Below, in pieces: positions 29,148 through 38,434 of a DNA stretch of 64,000 bases. The DNA comes from Pandoraea sp. PE-S2T-3. GTDB lineage: Bacteria > Pseudomonadota > Gammaproteobacteria > Burkholderiales > Burkholderiaceae. The notes under the pieces are model-generated. The model was not told the origin of the DNA and searched no databases. It saw nothing but the letters and a program-made list of their open reading frames with translations. The stretch is taken from assembly GCF_002179965.1 (NCBI RefSeq), contig NZ_NGUQ01000015.1, positions 310,001 to 374,000 on the forward strand, written 5' to 3'. The translations under genes and the position numbers were made by a program. Within the stretch, counting starts at the first letter, position 1; each line of letters starts with the position of its first letter.

Positions 29148-29682
29148 GGCGCCTCCCTGGGGAGTCCGATCCAAAACGGCCGGGTATTTGCCGCCATACG
29201 GGGTGGATGCGGTGCGGACGCGGGACCAACCCGCTGCCCGTTCCACAACCCCGGCGGCAAACACGAATCGTCCCCGACCACTCCAAGGGACGTGCCCCCG
29301 AGTGTGTCGTATCTGCCCGGGGCTCGCAGTCCGCATTTTCCCTGCCCGGACTGGCTTGCCATGCGGCCGCCACGTGCCGGACAGCGTGACGCCATGGTGC
29401 CGTCATCCACCTCGCGCGGTGACCGATGACCTGTCAAAACGCCTGTTTGAGTCCGGCCAAGGTGGTAACCCGATGCCCTCCGGGCGTTATTCCCGCCCCA
29501 TCGGTGACGCGCGGCGGGCACGCCGCAAACTCACGCCAGGCCTTGCGCTTTGGACATGGGCGCACTCACTTCGTTATACTTGCCCCATCTCGACGGCGCC
29601 CGCCGGTCCCTGCCCGGTCGACGGGCACGCGCCGCCGCCCGGCATCCTGCCTGCGCAAGCCGTCAATGTCTGTGACCAATCG
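29148..29682. other. 535-base intergenic region, mdtA-type gene to ubiG
   Basis: No convincing gene. It must hold the divergent promoters. A TATACT at 29575-29580 with TTGGAC at 29550-29555 (19-base spacing) is a plausible ubiG promoter about 100 bases before its ATG. Open frames in it have no ribosome-binding sites or recognisable content. Confidence 0.6.
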
Positions 29683-30378
29683 ATGAACGCCGACCCCCAA
29701 GAAATCAGCAAATTCAGTGAGCTGGCCCACCGCTGGTGGGATCCGCACAGCGAATTCAAGCCGTTGCACGAAATCAACCCGCTACGTCTGGACTGGATCG
29801 AACAACACGTGCCGTTGCAAGGCAAACGTGTGCTCGACGTCGGTTGCGGCGGTGGCATCCTGACCGAATCGATGGCGCGTCAGGGCGCACGCGTCAAAGG
29901 CATCGACCTCTCGACGAAAGCACTGGGTGTGGCCGATCTGCACAGCCTCGAAGCCGGCCTGCCGATCGAGTACGAAGAAATTGCCGTCGAAGCGCTGGCC
30001 GCGCGCGAGCCGGGCACCTACGACGTGGTGACCTGCATGGAAATGCTCGAACACGTGCCGTCGCCGGCCTCGATCGTGGCGGCCTGCGCCACGCTCGTCA
30101 AACCGGGCGGTCATGTGTTCTTCTCCACGCTCAATCGGAATCCGAAGGCATGGCTGCTGGCCGTGGTCGGTGCGGAATACGTGTTGCGCATGTTGCCGCG
30201 CGGCACGCACGACTACGCCAAGTTCATCCGCCCGTCAGAACTCGCGTCGTTCACCCGGACGAACGGCTTGACCGTGCGCGATCTGCGCGGGTTGACGTAT
30301 AACCCGATCAACAAGCGCTACGCGATCAATCGCGATACCGACGTCAACTACATGGTCGCGTGCACGCGCGATGCCTGA
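29683..30378 (+). CDS. ubiG: Bifunctional ubiquinone biosynthesis O-methyltransferase UbiG
   Basis: A 231-residue SAM-dependent methyltransferase carrying out both O-methylations in ubiquinone synthesis. The SAM-binding motif [11 protein letters not shown] is at about 50-60. [11 protein letters not shown] near the N terminus and [13 protein letters not shown] are family signatures. The start [11 protein letters not shown] is typical, and the much longer upstream open frame is not. The last eight bases overlap gph. Confidence 0.96.
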   Translation: MNADPQEISKFSELAHRWWDPHSEFKPLHEINPLRLDWIEQHVPLQGKRVLDVGCGGGILTESMARQGARVKGIDLSTKALGVADLHSLEAGLPIEYEEIAVEALAAREPGTYDVVTCMEMLEHVPSPASIVAACATLVKPGGHVFFSTLNRNPKAWLLAVVGAEYVLRMLPRGTHDYAKFIRPSELASFTRTNGLTVRDLRGLTYNPINKRYAINRDTDVNYMVACTRDA

Positions 30379-31126
30379 TATGTTCGAGCCCCCTGTGCCT
30401 AACGTCTCCGCCGCCAATACCGCCAATGCCGACGTCAACGACGGCACACTGCCCCTGCTGAGTGGCGATGTGCGCGCCGTACTGTTCGATCTTGATGGCA
30501 CGCTCGCCGACACGGCACCGGACCTCGTCGCCGCCGTCAACAAGGTCCGCACCGACCGCGGCTTGCCGCCCGGCCCCTACGAAACACTGCGTCTGCAAGC
30601 GTCGCATGGGGCGCGCGGTCTGATCGGCAGCGCTTTCGGCGTAACGCCGGACGACGCGGCGTTCCCAGCCCTTCGCGACGCCTTCCTCGCTAATTACGAA
30701 GCGGCACTTTGCGTGCAAAGCCGTCTGTTCGAAGGCGTGCCCGAGCTGCTCGCGGCATTGACCGAGCGCGGCATACCGTGGGGCATCGTGACGAACAAGG
30801 CGGCATGGCTGACCAATCCGCTCGTCAAGCTGATCGGGCTCAGCGAAGGTGCCGCCTGTGTCGTATCGGGCGATACCACCCCGCATAGCAAACCGCATCC
30901 GGCACCGCTGCTCTACGCGGCAGAGTGCATCGGCATTTCGCCGGCACATATCGTGTACGTCGGCGACGATCTGCGCGATGTGCAGGCAGGCAAGGCGGCT
31001 GGCATGGCAACCATTGCAGCGGCCTATGGTTATTGCGGTGACACTCTCGCGCCTGCCCAATGGCAGGCCGACGCTGTCGTCGAACGCGCGGGCGCGATCG
31101 CCCCGCTGGTGATGTCCCGAGCCTGA
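30371..31126 (+). CDS. gph: Phosphoglycolate phosphatase (HAD family)
   Basis: A 251-residue HAD hydrolase. The nucleophile motif [11 protein letters not shown] gives D40 and D42. A cap domain follows, then [13 protein letters not shown] and [13 protein letters not shown] with the metal-binding acidic residues. It clears 2-phosphoglycolate from oxidative DNA damage. An N-terminal extension of about 32 residues rich in N, A and D is unusual, and an internal start could be used. It overlaps ubiG, matching the ubiG-gph pairing common in proteobacteria. Other HAD phosphatases cannot be fully excluded. Confidence 0.9.
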   Translation: MPDMFEPPVPNVSAANTANADVNDGTLPLLSGDVRAVLFDLDGTLADTAPDLVAAVNKVRTDRGLPPGPYETLRLQASHGARGLIGSAFGVTPDDAAFPALRDAFLANYEAALCVQSRLFEGVPELLAALTERGIPWGIVTNKAAWLTNPLVKLIGLSEGAACVVSGDTTPHSKPHPAPLLYAAECIGISPAHIVYVGDDLRDVQAGKAAGMATIAAAYGYCGDTLAPAQWQADAVVERAGAIAPLVMSRA

Positions 31127-31249
31127 TCGGCCGCAGGGGCGTCACCTTCCGGAGCAGGGCCGCTGGCGCAGCGGGCCCGCTCCGGGTCTATTCCGCCGCG
31201 CACAACGGTGGCGCGGCGAGTGCTTCACTGGCTACTTACGGGAGACCGC

Positions 31250-34200
31250 ATGGCCGAGCAAGCGAACGATCGCAAACCTTCTCCGGATATCCCCCCGGGC
31301 AATTCCCGCCTGCAACAGGGACTCGCGCGCGCTCAGGCGCTCGGCCGCGATCCCGTGGTGCGCCGGCGCGCACGCAAGACAGGTCTCTGGACCGTTGGCG
31401 TGCTGGCCGTCTTTGGCGTCGTGGGCTACTTCACGGTACCGGCGGTGCTCAAGCATTACGCCATCGAAAAGCTCTCCACCTATCTCGAACGGCCGGTGAG
31501 CGTGGGTGACGTGAGTTTCAATCCGTACACGCTGCGTCTCGACCTTCATCAGGTACACATCGGCGACAAAGCGCCGGGGCAGCCTTTCGTTGATGTTGGC
31601 ATGCTGCGCGTGAATGCGTCGTGGGGCTCGTTGTTCCGGTTCGCCCCCGTCGTCGACGAACTCTACGTAGATACGCCCGTCGTCAACATCGTGCGCACGG
31701 CGCCTCAACGCTTCAACTTCTCGGACATCATCGACAAAGCCACGTCCGGGCCGCCCTCGCCGGAGCCGTCCAAACCGACGCGCTTCGCGCTGAACAACGT
31801 GCAGATCAAGAACGGCTCCATCCGTTTCGACGACACGGTGCAAAACGAGAAGCACGTTGTCGACAATCTGCAAGTGGGCGTGCCGTTCATCGCGAACCTG
31901 CCGGCAGACACCGACATCTTCGTGCAGCCGCTGCTCAAGGCGTCGATCGACGGCGCACCGCTCAACATCACGGGCCAGACGAAGCCTTTTGCCGACTCGC
32001 TCGAATCGACGGTCGACATCAAGCTCGACCGCCTCGACGTGCCCAAGTACCTCGGCTATTCGCCGGTCTCGGTGCCCGCGCAGATCAAGAGTGCGGCCGT
32101 GAGCACCGATCTGAAGCTGCGCTTCACGCGCGACAAGGACGGCAGCAACCATGTGACGCTGACCGGCACGGCCACGCTGGCGGATGCCGTCGTCCACGAG
32201 CCGGACGGCTCACCGATGGTGGCTGTCAAGCAAGTCGACGTGAAGCTCGGCAAGGTCGAGCCGCTGAATAACGTCTATCACATCGACAGCGTCCGGATCG
32301 ACGGTCTCGATCAGCAAGTGACGATGGAGAAGAACGGCACGCTGAATGTGACCAAGGCGCTGCTGCCGCAGCGCACGGTCATCAAGGCCGTTGGCAAGGC
32401 AGTTGGCGAAGCGGCAGCGTCGCCGCAAGCGAATGAAGCGGCCAAGTCGGCCCCGAAGGTCGCCGCCGAGCAGACGGCTCAGGCGGCCACGCCGGCGTCG
32501 GCTGCCGAAGCGGCGCAGGCCAAGGCCGCCGCTGCGGCGCAACCGAGCCCCCTCGACCTGATCGTGGGCGAAGTCGCGGTGGTCAACAGCAAGGTCCGCT
32601 TCACCGATGAGCGCGGGGCGAAGCCTGCGAGTATCGCGCTGGAGAACATTCAGATCGGTGTGAAGCAGTTTTCGACACTGGGCAAGGAACCCGCGACCTA
32701 CGACGCGTCGATGGGTGTGCAAAGTGGCGGTACGTTGAAGGCACAGGGTCAGTTCAGTCTGCCGGCGTACAACGCCAGCGGCGATCTCGATGCCGAGTCG
32801 ATTGCCCTCACCCCGCTGCTGCCGTTTGCACAGGGTGCACTGGCGGGCGATCTGAAGAGCGGCACGGTCGGCGTGCAGGCGAAGTTCAGCGCCGCATTCG
32901 CGCCGGACAAACAGCCGAACGTTCAGATTTCGCCCGCCACGGCCACGCTCGACAAGATCGAATGGCTCACCGGCATCAAGGGTGACGCGCCGCTCAAACT
33001 CGCCCACGCACAGGCGAAGCTCTCGCGCTTCGATCTCGGTGCGCAGCAGGCAGTGCTCGACGAGTTGACGGTCACGGGGCTGGATGTGGCGGCACGTCGC
33101 GACAAGGACGGCAAGATCAACCTGCTCGCGCTGACCGGTAACGGTCAACCAAAGACGGCCGCTGCGGCGGGTGGCGTGGGTAGCGGGGGCAGCGATATCA
33201 ATACGCGCGTAGGCACCGAACGGGGTCGCCGTACGTCGGCCAAGGCGCCTGCCAAAGCCGCGCAGGCCGGTGGATGGCAGTGGCAGGTCGGCAAGGTCTC
33301 GATCGAGAACGCGAGCATCGGGCTGGAAGACCGGGCCGTCAAGGGGCGTCCGATCAACGCGAAGCTGGCACCGCTCAATGTGCGCGTGCAAGGCGCCTCG
33401 CAGGACATGGGCAAGCCCCTGCAACTTGAGGTCAACGGCACGCTGAACAAGAAGGGTTCGCTGAACGTCACCGGCAACATCACGCCGCAACCGCTCGCTG
33501 GCGACCTTCAGGTCAAGACGCAGCAACTCGATCTGGCAGCATTCGACTCGTATCTCAGCGACGAACTGAATGCGAGCATCGCCAGCGCCCTGCTGTCGAG
33601 CAACGGCCGCGCCACGTTCGCGATGAAGGGCGACACGCCGCAAGCCACCTACCGAGGCGACGCCACGCTGGGCAACGTTCGCCTGTTGGACAAGGTGACG
33701 GCCGACGACTTCATGCGCTGGAACGCGCTGTCGGTGCAGCAGATCAACATGGCGGTCGGTAGCGGCAAGCCCAACGTGCAGTTGGGCAGCATTGCGTTGT
33801 CGCGCTTTTATGCACGGCTGATCATCAACCCCAACGGGCGGCTGAATCTGGCCGATGTGGTCGGCAACAAGGAAACGGCACCACGCTCGCTGACGCGTGC
33901 GAATGGCGGTGTGCCGCTCGACGGCAGTTCTGCGAGCGCTGCCGCGGCCAATCCTCCGCTCGATGCTGCCGCCTCGGCGGTGGAAGCCGGTCAGCCGACC
34001 GAAGTCGAGAAAAAGGAGCAAAAGCCGGGCGAGACTACTGTTGAACGCGGCCCGGGTTACGGCACGGGCAAGGCGTTGCCGGCGGACGTGCACATCGGCC
34101 GGATTACGCTGCAAGGCGGCAACATCAACTTCACCGACAACTTCGTCAAACCGAACTACACGGCCAATTTGACGGATATCGGCGGACGCATCGGGGCCTT

Positions 34201-35269
34201 CGGCACGGCGACGACGGAGCCTGCGGATGTGGCGTTGCAGGGCAAGGTCAACCGCAATTCGCCGATCGACATTTCGGGCAAGATCAATCCGCTGGCGCCG
34301 ATGGCGTTTGTGGATGTGAGCGCGAAGGCTGACGGTATCGAGCTGACCAATCTCACGCCGTACTCGACCAAGTACGCGGGTTACCCGATCGAGAAAGGCA
34401 AGCTCACGGTGGACGTGCATTACTCGCTCGATCAGGCCAAGCTCACGGCGAACAATCACATCTTCATCGACCAGTTGACGTTCGGTGACCGCGTTGAGAG
34501 CCCGACGGCGACCAACCTGCCGGTACGTCTGGCGGTCTCGTTGCTGAAGAATTCGCGCGGTGAGATTGACGTGAACATTCCGATTTCCGGCTCACTCGAA
34601 GATCCGCAGTTCAGCTTGGGCGGCGTGATTTTCCGGGCGTTCGTGAACCTGATTGTCAAAGCGGCGACGGCACCGTTCAGCCTGTTGGCCTCGGCGTTTG
34701 GCGGCGGCGATGAAGAACTGGGTTACGTAGAGTTTGCACCCGGCAGCGCGCGGCTTACGCCGGAAGACGAGAAGCGTCTCGATACGTTAGTGAAGGCGCT
34801 GAAAGACCGTCCTTCGCTCAAGCTCGACATTGTGGGCCGCGTCGATCCGGCGAAAGATACCGATGGCCTGCGCGAAGTGGCGGTTGATCGTGCAATCAAG
34901 GCGCAGAAGGTCAAGTCGATGGTCGGCCGCGGCGAGAGTATCGACGTGGACAGCGTGAAGGTGACGCCTGAGGAGCGCAGCAAGTATCTGACGGCGGCCT
35001 ACAAGGCGGCGGACTTTTCGAAGCCACGCAACATGATCGGCTTTGCGAAGTCCTTGCCCGACGACGAAATGGAGAAGCTCATGGAAACGAACATCAAGGT
35101 GGGCGATGACGATCTGAGAGCGCTGGCCGAGCGGCGTGCGCAGCAGGTACGCACCTGGCTGGACGGCAAGATCGAGTCGGAGCGGTTGTTCGTGGTGGCC
35201 CCGAAGCTCAATGCGGAGGGCATCAAGGACAAGGGCGCGACGACACGGGTTGACTTCGCACTCAAGTAG
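31250..35269 (+). CDS. DUF748/AsmA-like giant membrane protein with an OmpA-like C terminus
   Basis: A 1339-residue protein. One N-terminal helix (GLWTVGVLAVFGVVGYFTVPAV near residue 45) is followed by a very long periplasmic region. Repeated beta-rich blocks, such as LNNVQIKNGSIRFDD, match DUF748/AsmA-like lipid-transfer-type proteins. Alanine-rich linkers lie near residues 380-445 and 885-930. The C-terminal segment from about 1160 (VEFAPGSARLTPEDEKRL...LDIVGRVDP) resembles an OmpA-like peptidoglycan-binding fold. The ATG at 31250 has GGGAGACC. It could bridge the envelope and carry lipids, which is inferred from the AsmA family. tmRNA begins 30 bases downstream. Confidence 0.87.
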   Translation: MAEQANDRKPSPDIPPGNSRLQQGLARAQALGRDPVVRRRARKTGLWTVGVLAVFGVVGYFTVPAVLKHYAIEKLSTYLERPVSVGDVSFNPYTLRLDLHQVHIGDKAPGQPFVDVGMLRVNASWGSLFRFAPVVDELYVDTPVVNIVRTAPQRFNFSDIIDKATSGPPSPEPSKPTRFALNNVQIKNGSIRFDDTVQNEKHVVDNLQVGVPFIANLPADTDIFVQPLLKASIDGAPLNITGQTKPFADSLESTVDIKLDRLDVPKYLGYSPVSVPAQIKSAAVSTDLKLRFTRDKDGSNHVTLTGTATLADAVVHEPDGSPMVAVKQVDVKLGKVEPLNNVYHIDSVRIDGLDQQVTMEKNGTLNVTKALLPQRTVIKAVGKAVGEAAASPQANEAAKSAPKVAAEQTAQAATPASAAEAAQAKAAAAAQPSPLDLIVGEVAVVNSKVRFTDERGAKPASIALENIQIGVKQFSTLGKEPATYDASMGVQSGGTLKAQGQFSLPAYNASGDLDAESIALTPLLPFAQGALAGDLKSGTVGVQAKFSAAFAPDKQPNVQISPATATLDKIEWLTGIKGDAPLKLAHAQAKLSRFDLGAQQAVLDELTVTGLDVAARRDKDGKINLLALTGNGQPKTAAAAGGVGSGGSDINTRVGTERGRRTSAKAPAKAAQAGGWQWQVGKVSIENASIGLEDRAVKGRPINAKLAPLNVRVQGASQDMGKPLQLEVNGTLNKKGSLNVTGNITPQPLAGDLQVKTQQLDLAAFDSYLSDELNASIASALLSSNGRATFAMKGDTPQATYRGDATLGNVRLLDKVTADDFMRWNALSVQQINMAVGSGKPNVQLGSIALSRFYARLIINPNGRLNLADVVGNKETAPRSLTRANGGVPLDGSSASAAAANPPLDAAASAVEAGQPTEVEKKEQKPGETTVERGPGYGTGKALPADVHIGRITLQGGNINFTDNFVKPNYTANLTDIGGRIGAFGTATTEPADVALQGKVNRNSPIDISGKINPLAPMAFVDVSAKADGIELTNLTPYSTKYAGYPIEKGKLTVDVHYSLDQAKLTANNHIFIDQLTFGDRVESPTATNLPVRLAVSLLKNSRGEIDVNIPISGSLEDPQFSLGGVIFRAFVNLIVKAATAPFSLLASAFGGGDEELGYVEFAPGSARLTPEDEKRLDTLVKALKDRPSLKLDIVGRVDPAKDTDGLREVAVDRAIKAQKVKSMVGRGESIDVDSVKVTPEERSKYLTAAYKAADFSKPRNMIGFAKSLPDDEMEKLMETNIKVGDDDLRALAERRAQQVRTWLDGKIESERLFVVAPKLNAEGIKDKGATTRVDFALK

Positions 35270-35299
35270 GGCATTTGTGTCATAATCCGTTTTACCACT

Positions 35300-35658
35300 G
35301 GGGCCGACATGGTTTCGACGTGGGTAGCGAAGCGATTCAGGGCATACCGAGGACCCGTCACCTCGTTAATCAATGGGAAAATTAGTAACTGCAAACGATA
35401 ACTCGTACGCACTGGCTGCCTAAGGGCGCCTGCCTCGCACTAGCTCTCTGACGGGTTAGGGTAGCAATACCTCGCGAGGTCATTTACGTCAGATAATCTC
35501 CGGTGGTGCCATGGCGCCGGGGCCTAAAATTAAATGGATCGCTGTTGCGTAGCGTGTTCGTCCGCGACAAAACAGTTAAATCAAATGACTGAACTAAGTA
35601 TGTAGAACTGGTCGTAGAGTACTTGCGGACGCGGGTTCGATCCCCGCCGGCTCCACCA
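35300..35658 (+). ncRNA. ssrA: Transfer-messenger RNA (tmRNA)
   Basis: The conserved tmRNA 5' end GGGGCCGACATGGTTTCGAC is at 35300-35319 and the 3' tRNA-like end GGTTCGATCCCCGCCGGCTCC plus ACCA closes at 35658. The acceptor arms pair. The tag frame is inside at 35391-35423. A CATAAT at 35281-35286 is a possible -10. tmRNA with SmpB rescues stalled ribosomes. Confidence 0.97.
35391..35423 (+). CDS. ssrA: tmRNA proteolysis tag ANDNSYALAA
   Basis: GCA AAC GAT AAC TCG TAC GCA CTG GCT GCC TAA encodes ANDNSYALAA. The terminal LAA is the expected ClpXP degron. It has no start codon of its own, because translation resumes here after trans-translation. Confidence 0.92.
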   Translation, partial: ANDNSYALAA

Positions 35659-35702
35659 AAACATAGCGTATCGACGACAACGAAAGATGCGCTGATCGAT
35701 TG

Positions 35703-35728
35703 AAAAACGGACCTTCGGGTCCGTTTTT
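35703..35728. terminator. Terminator after ssrA (bidirectional)
   Basis: AAAAACGGACC pairs with GGTCCGTTTTT around TTCG. It also lies just past the stop of the convergent coiled-coil gene. Confidence 0.92.
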
Positions 35729-35741
35729 CATTTCTGCACCG

Positions 35742-36200
35742 CTATCCCTGATACCGCACAACAAACAACGTCGCGGCCACCAACGCCGGACAGACCGTCA
35801 GCAACGTGCCAATGATCCAGCGCGTTTGCGACATCATCATCTGACTCATTGTCGTGAATCCGGCGTGCATCTCCGAACGGACGGCTTTGAACTCGGTGTG
35901 CATCTCGGAGCGCAGTGATTGAAGACCGGTATGCATCTCGGTACGAAGCGATTGAAAGCCGGTATGCATTTCCGTTCGAACTGCCTTGAATTCGGCATGC
36001 ATCTCCGTACGCACCGCTTTGAACTCAACGTGCATTTCATTTCGCACAGCCTTGAATTCAACGTGCATCTCACTGCGCAGCGCGCCGACCTGTTCATGCA
36101 ATTCGACGCGCAAAGCGCCAGTCTCTCGTTGAAGATCGGTCTTCGTGCATAACGTCGGCAGCACTGCGTCGATGTGTGTAACGCGTTTCGCTAAGGTCAT
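35742..36200 (-). CDS. Coiled-coil repeat protein with a C-terminal membrane anchor
   Basis: A 152-residue protein I do not recognise by name, though it has the look of DUF1640-like coiled-coil proteins. Residues 45-120 are eleven-residue repeats of the form RxEMHxxFxxV (for example RSEMHVEFKAV), each encoded by a 33-base DNA repeat. A C-terminal helix (TRWIIGTLLTVCPALVAATLFVV) is a likely membrane anchor. I chose MTLAKRV at 36200, which has GAGGTAAAG upstream. An in-frame ATG at 36296 would add 32 residues with no good site. Role is unknown. Confidence 0.7.
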   Translation of the reverse strand: MTLAKRVTHIDAVLPTLCTKTDLQRETGALRVELHEQVGALRSEMHVEFKAVRNEMHVEFKAVRTEMHAEFKAVRTEMHTGFQSLRTEMHTGLQSLRSEMHTEFKAVRSEMHAGFTTMSQMMMSQTRWIIGTLLTVCPALVAATLFVVRYQG

Positions 36201-36555
36201 GGGTGCTTTACCTCTCGGTGCGGCGCCTGCGCCCGAATCGTCGCGTAGTGAAGTGCGGAAAGGGGCAACGGAGAGTTTACGGAGTGTTCCCAACATAATT
36301 TCGACTCAGGCCGGTCCGGCCTTCGCTCGCCTCGACATTCAGATACGGTGAAATCAACCCGTCAGTCGCGAAACAAAGGCCTTTGCAGCACATTCGCCCA
36401 CACGCTTACTGACGGCATTCCGTTACCGTATCGCAGAAAGTCACAGCGTTGCAGGTGCGTAGCTCTCGCCAAACCCTCCCCTTCCAAGCACCTGCCCGGC
36501 AGTCACCCTGCTTTTCGTCATGGAAACAAAAACGGCCGCGACGCCCTACACCGCA
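36201..36555. other. 355-base region without a gene
   Basis: It lies between the coiled-coil gene and the LysE gene. It must contain the promoter of the coiled-coil gene. Bases 36201-36296 could be a 5' extension of that gene if the ATG at 36296 is used. I see nothing else in it. Confidence 0.5.
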
Positions 36556-37155
36556 TCAATCCACGAGAATCGGGTATAGCGAAACCACCAGTAGCGCCGC
36601 AGCCACACCGTTGAAGATGCGAACCGAACGGGCATCTGTCAGCACGCGGCGCATGGCCGTGCCAAACCCTGCCCAAAGGCCGATGCAAGGGGCACCCAGA
36701 ACGCCGTAGATAGACGCCAGCAGCAACACATCCAGCAGATTCGAGCCGTTGGGCAAATACGTGCTGATCGCCCCCACGGCCATCACCCAGGCTTTCGGAT
36801 TGACCCACTGGAAGGCTGCGGCACCGAGAAACCCCATCGGCCGCGCCCGCTCGCGACGCTCATCGTCCATTGGCCCCGAGCGCGCCAGATGCCACGCCAG
36901 CCACAGCAAATAGGCCGCGCCGACAAACTTCAATACCGTGTGAATGATGGGGAACTTGATGAAGACCGAATGCAAGCCGGTGCCGGTGAGGAACACCATC
37001 AAAGCAAAGCCGCAAGCGATACCCGCCAGATGCGGCAACGTGCGCAGAAAGCCATAATTCAGGCCCGACGCGAGCACCATCATGTTGTTGGGTCCGGGCG
37101 TCACCAGCGTGATCACCGCGAAAGCGCAGAAGGCCAGCAGTTGTTCAGTCGTCAT
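36556..37155 (-). CDS. LysE/RhtB family amino-acid exporter
   Basis: A 199-residue inner-membrane exporter. Six hydrophobic segments and the family motif VTPGPNNMMVLASGLNYG near residues 18-36 identify the LysE/RhtB superfamily. PKAWVMAVGAIS in the second half is typical. It is divergent from a LysR regulator (start 37433) across 277 bases, a common arrangement for LysE-type exporters and their regulators. The substrate (basic or neutral amino acids) cannot be told. Confidence 0.9.
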   Translation of the reverse strand: MTTEQLLAFCAFAVITLVTPGPNNMMVLASGLNYGFLRTLPHLAGIACGFALMVFLTGTGLHSVFIKFPIIHTVLKFVGAAYLLWLAWHLARSGPMDDERRERARPMGFLGAAAFQWVNPKAWVMAVGAISTYLPNGSNLLDVLLLASIYGVLGAPCIGLWAGFGTAMRRVLTDARSVRIFNGVAAALLVVSLYPILVD

Positions 37156-37432
37156 GTTCGAATACGGATTGTCGCTTTGCTGCGAGGCATGTCAGGCCAG
37201 AATGCCAGCCCGAGGACCACGGTGAGACAGCATAGGCAGTGCATCCGGGCGAATCCCGGTACAGTTCGCCAAAATCGAACAGGCCTGTACCGCCCGCCAA
37301 CCATGACAGTTCGTCCCACTCACACAGACCCCGCAGTGTCATGCGAAAATCGACGCCATCCGAAGCCCATTAAAAGCCCGTCCGAAGCGCGCGAATGTCA
37401 GGTGTGCGCCGACCGATGAAAGACGCCTAGCC

Positions 37433-38356
37433 ATGCCGCCTCGCCTGCCCCCGCTCTCCGCGCTGCGTTTGTTCGAAGCTGCCGGACGGCATCAAAGCTT
37501 CAAGCGCGCCGCCGCCGAACTGCACCTCACCCCCAGCGCTGTGAGCCATGGCATCGTCGGGCTGGAGCAGACGCTGGGCATCGCTCTCTTCACGCGCTCA
37601 CCGCAAGGGCTCTCGCTCACGCCTGAAGGTGTCGACTATCTCGCCTACGTGACCGAGGCGTTCTCGCTGCTCATGACCGGCACGCGTCGCCTGCCGACCC
37701 GGGACTCGACACGTGCCATCGCCCTCACCTGCGCACCCACGCTCGCTTCGCGCTGGCTGCTACCGCGCCTGCCACGCTTTACCCAACGCATGCCCGATGT
37801 CGACGTGACACTGGACACCTCGCGCCGGCAGGTCGGTTTTCCGACCGATGGATTCGATTTCGCCATCCGTCTGTCGCGCGCCCCCGTCGCCAGCGACACG
37901 TGGCACCGGCTCTTCGGCGAACAGTTTGTGCCCGTATGCAGTCCGGCCTATCACGCCGCCCACGCGGATGCGCACGGCAAGATCGACCTGCAAGCCATCA
38001 CGCGCATTCACGTGAGCAGTGCCAGCGAAGACTGGCAAGGCTGGATCGAAGGGGCGGCCGTAGAAGACTTCGACGCGCGCGGCGGTCTGAGCTTCGACAG
38101 CATTCAAATGGCCTTCGACGCAGCCATCATCGGGCTCGGTGTGGTGATCGGCCGCCGTCCGCTGGTCGACGAATATCTCGCGAACGGCGCGCTGATGCCG
38201 GCACACGACATCACCACCACGTCACAGGGCGCCTACTGGCTAATCTGCGCGGACGATATCGAACCCCATCCGGCATGTACCGCCTTCCGCGACTGGGTCA
38301 TCGAAGAAGCCGCTCACGCTTTGGACTCGCCCGAAATATCGCATCAAGTGAATTAA
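37433..38356 (+). CDS. LysR family transcriptional regulator (GcvA-like)
   Basis: A 307-residue LysR-type regulator. The winged helix-turn-helix covers about residues 6-65 (LSALRLFEAAGRHQSFKRAAAELHLTPSAVSHGI). The effector domain follows, with FDFAIRLSR and DSIQMAFDAAIIGLGVVIG similar to GcvA-like regulators. It is divergent from the LysE exporter and upstream of an MFS carrier gene. It may control either, and this is not decided by sequence. Confidence 0.9.
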   Translation: MPPRLPPLSALRLFEAAGRHQSFKRAAAELHLTPSAVSHGIVGLEQTLGIALFTRSPQGLSLTPEGVDYLAYVTEAFSLLMTGTRRLPTRDSTRAIALTCAPTLASRWLLPRLPRFTQRMPDVDVTLDTSRRQVGFPTDGFDFAIRLSRAPVASDTWHRLFGEQFVPVCSPAYHAAHADAHGKIDLQAITRIHVSSASEDWQGWIEGAAVEDFDARGGLSFDSIQMAFDAAIIGLGVVIGRRPLVDEYLANGALMPAHDITTTSQGAYWLICADDIEPHPACTAFRDWVIEEAAHALDSPEISHQVN

Positions 38357-38434
38357 ATTCACTCGCAATATTGCATTACTCCTTTGCCATACGGAGCTTC
38401 CGTTGCGAAACTTCGGTGAGGAGGATTCACCACC

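Noticed and set aside
32210-34459. 749-residue minus-strand open frame inside the DUF748 gene
   Set aside because: Antisense shadow, no recognisable domain, no ribosome-binding site.
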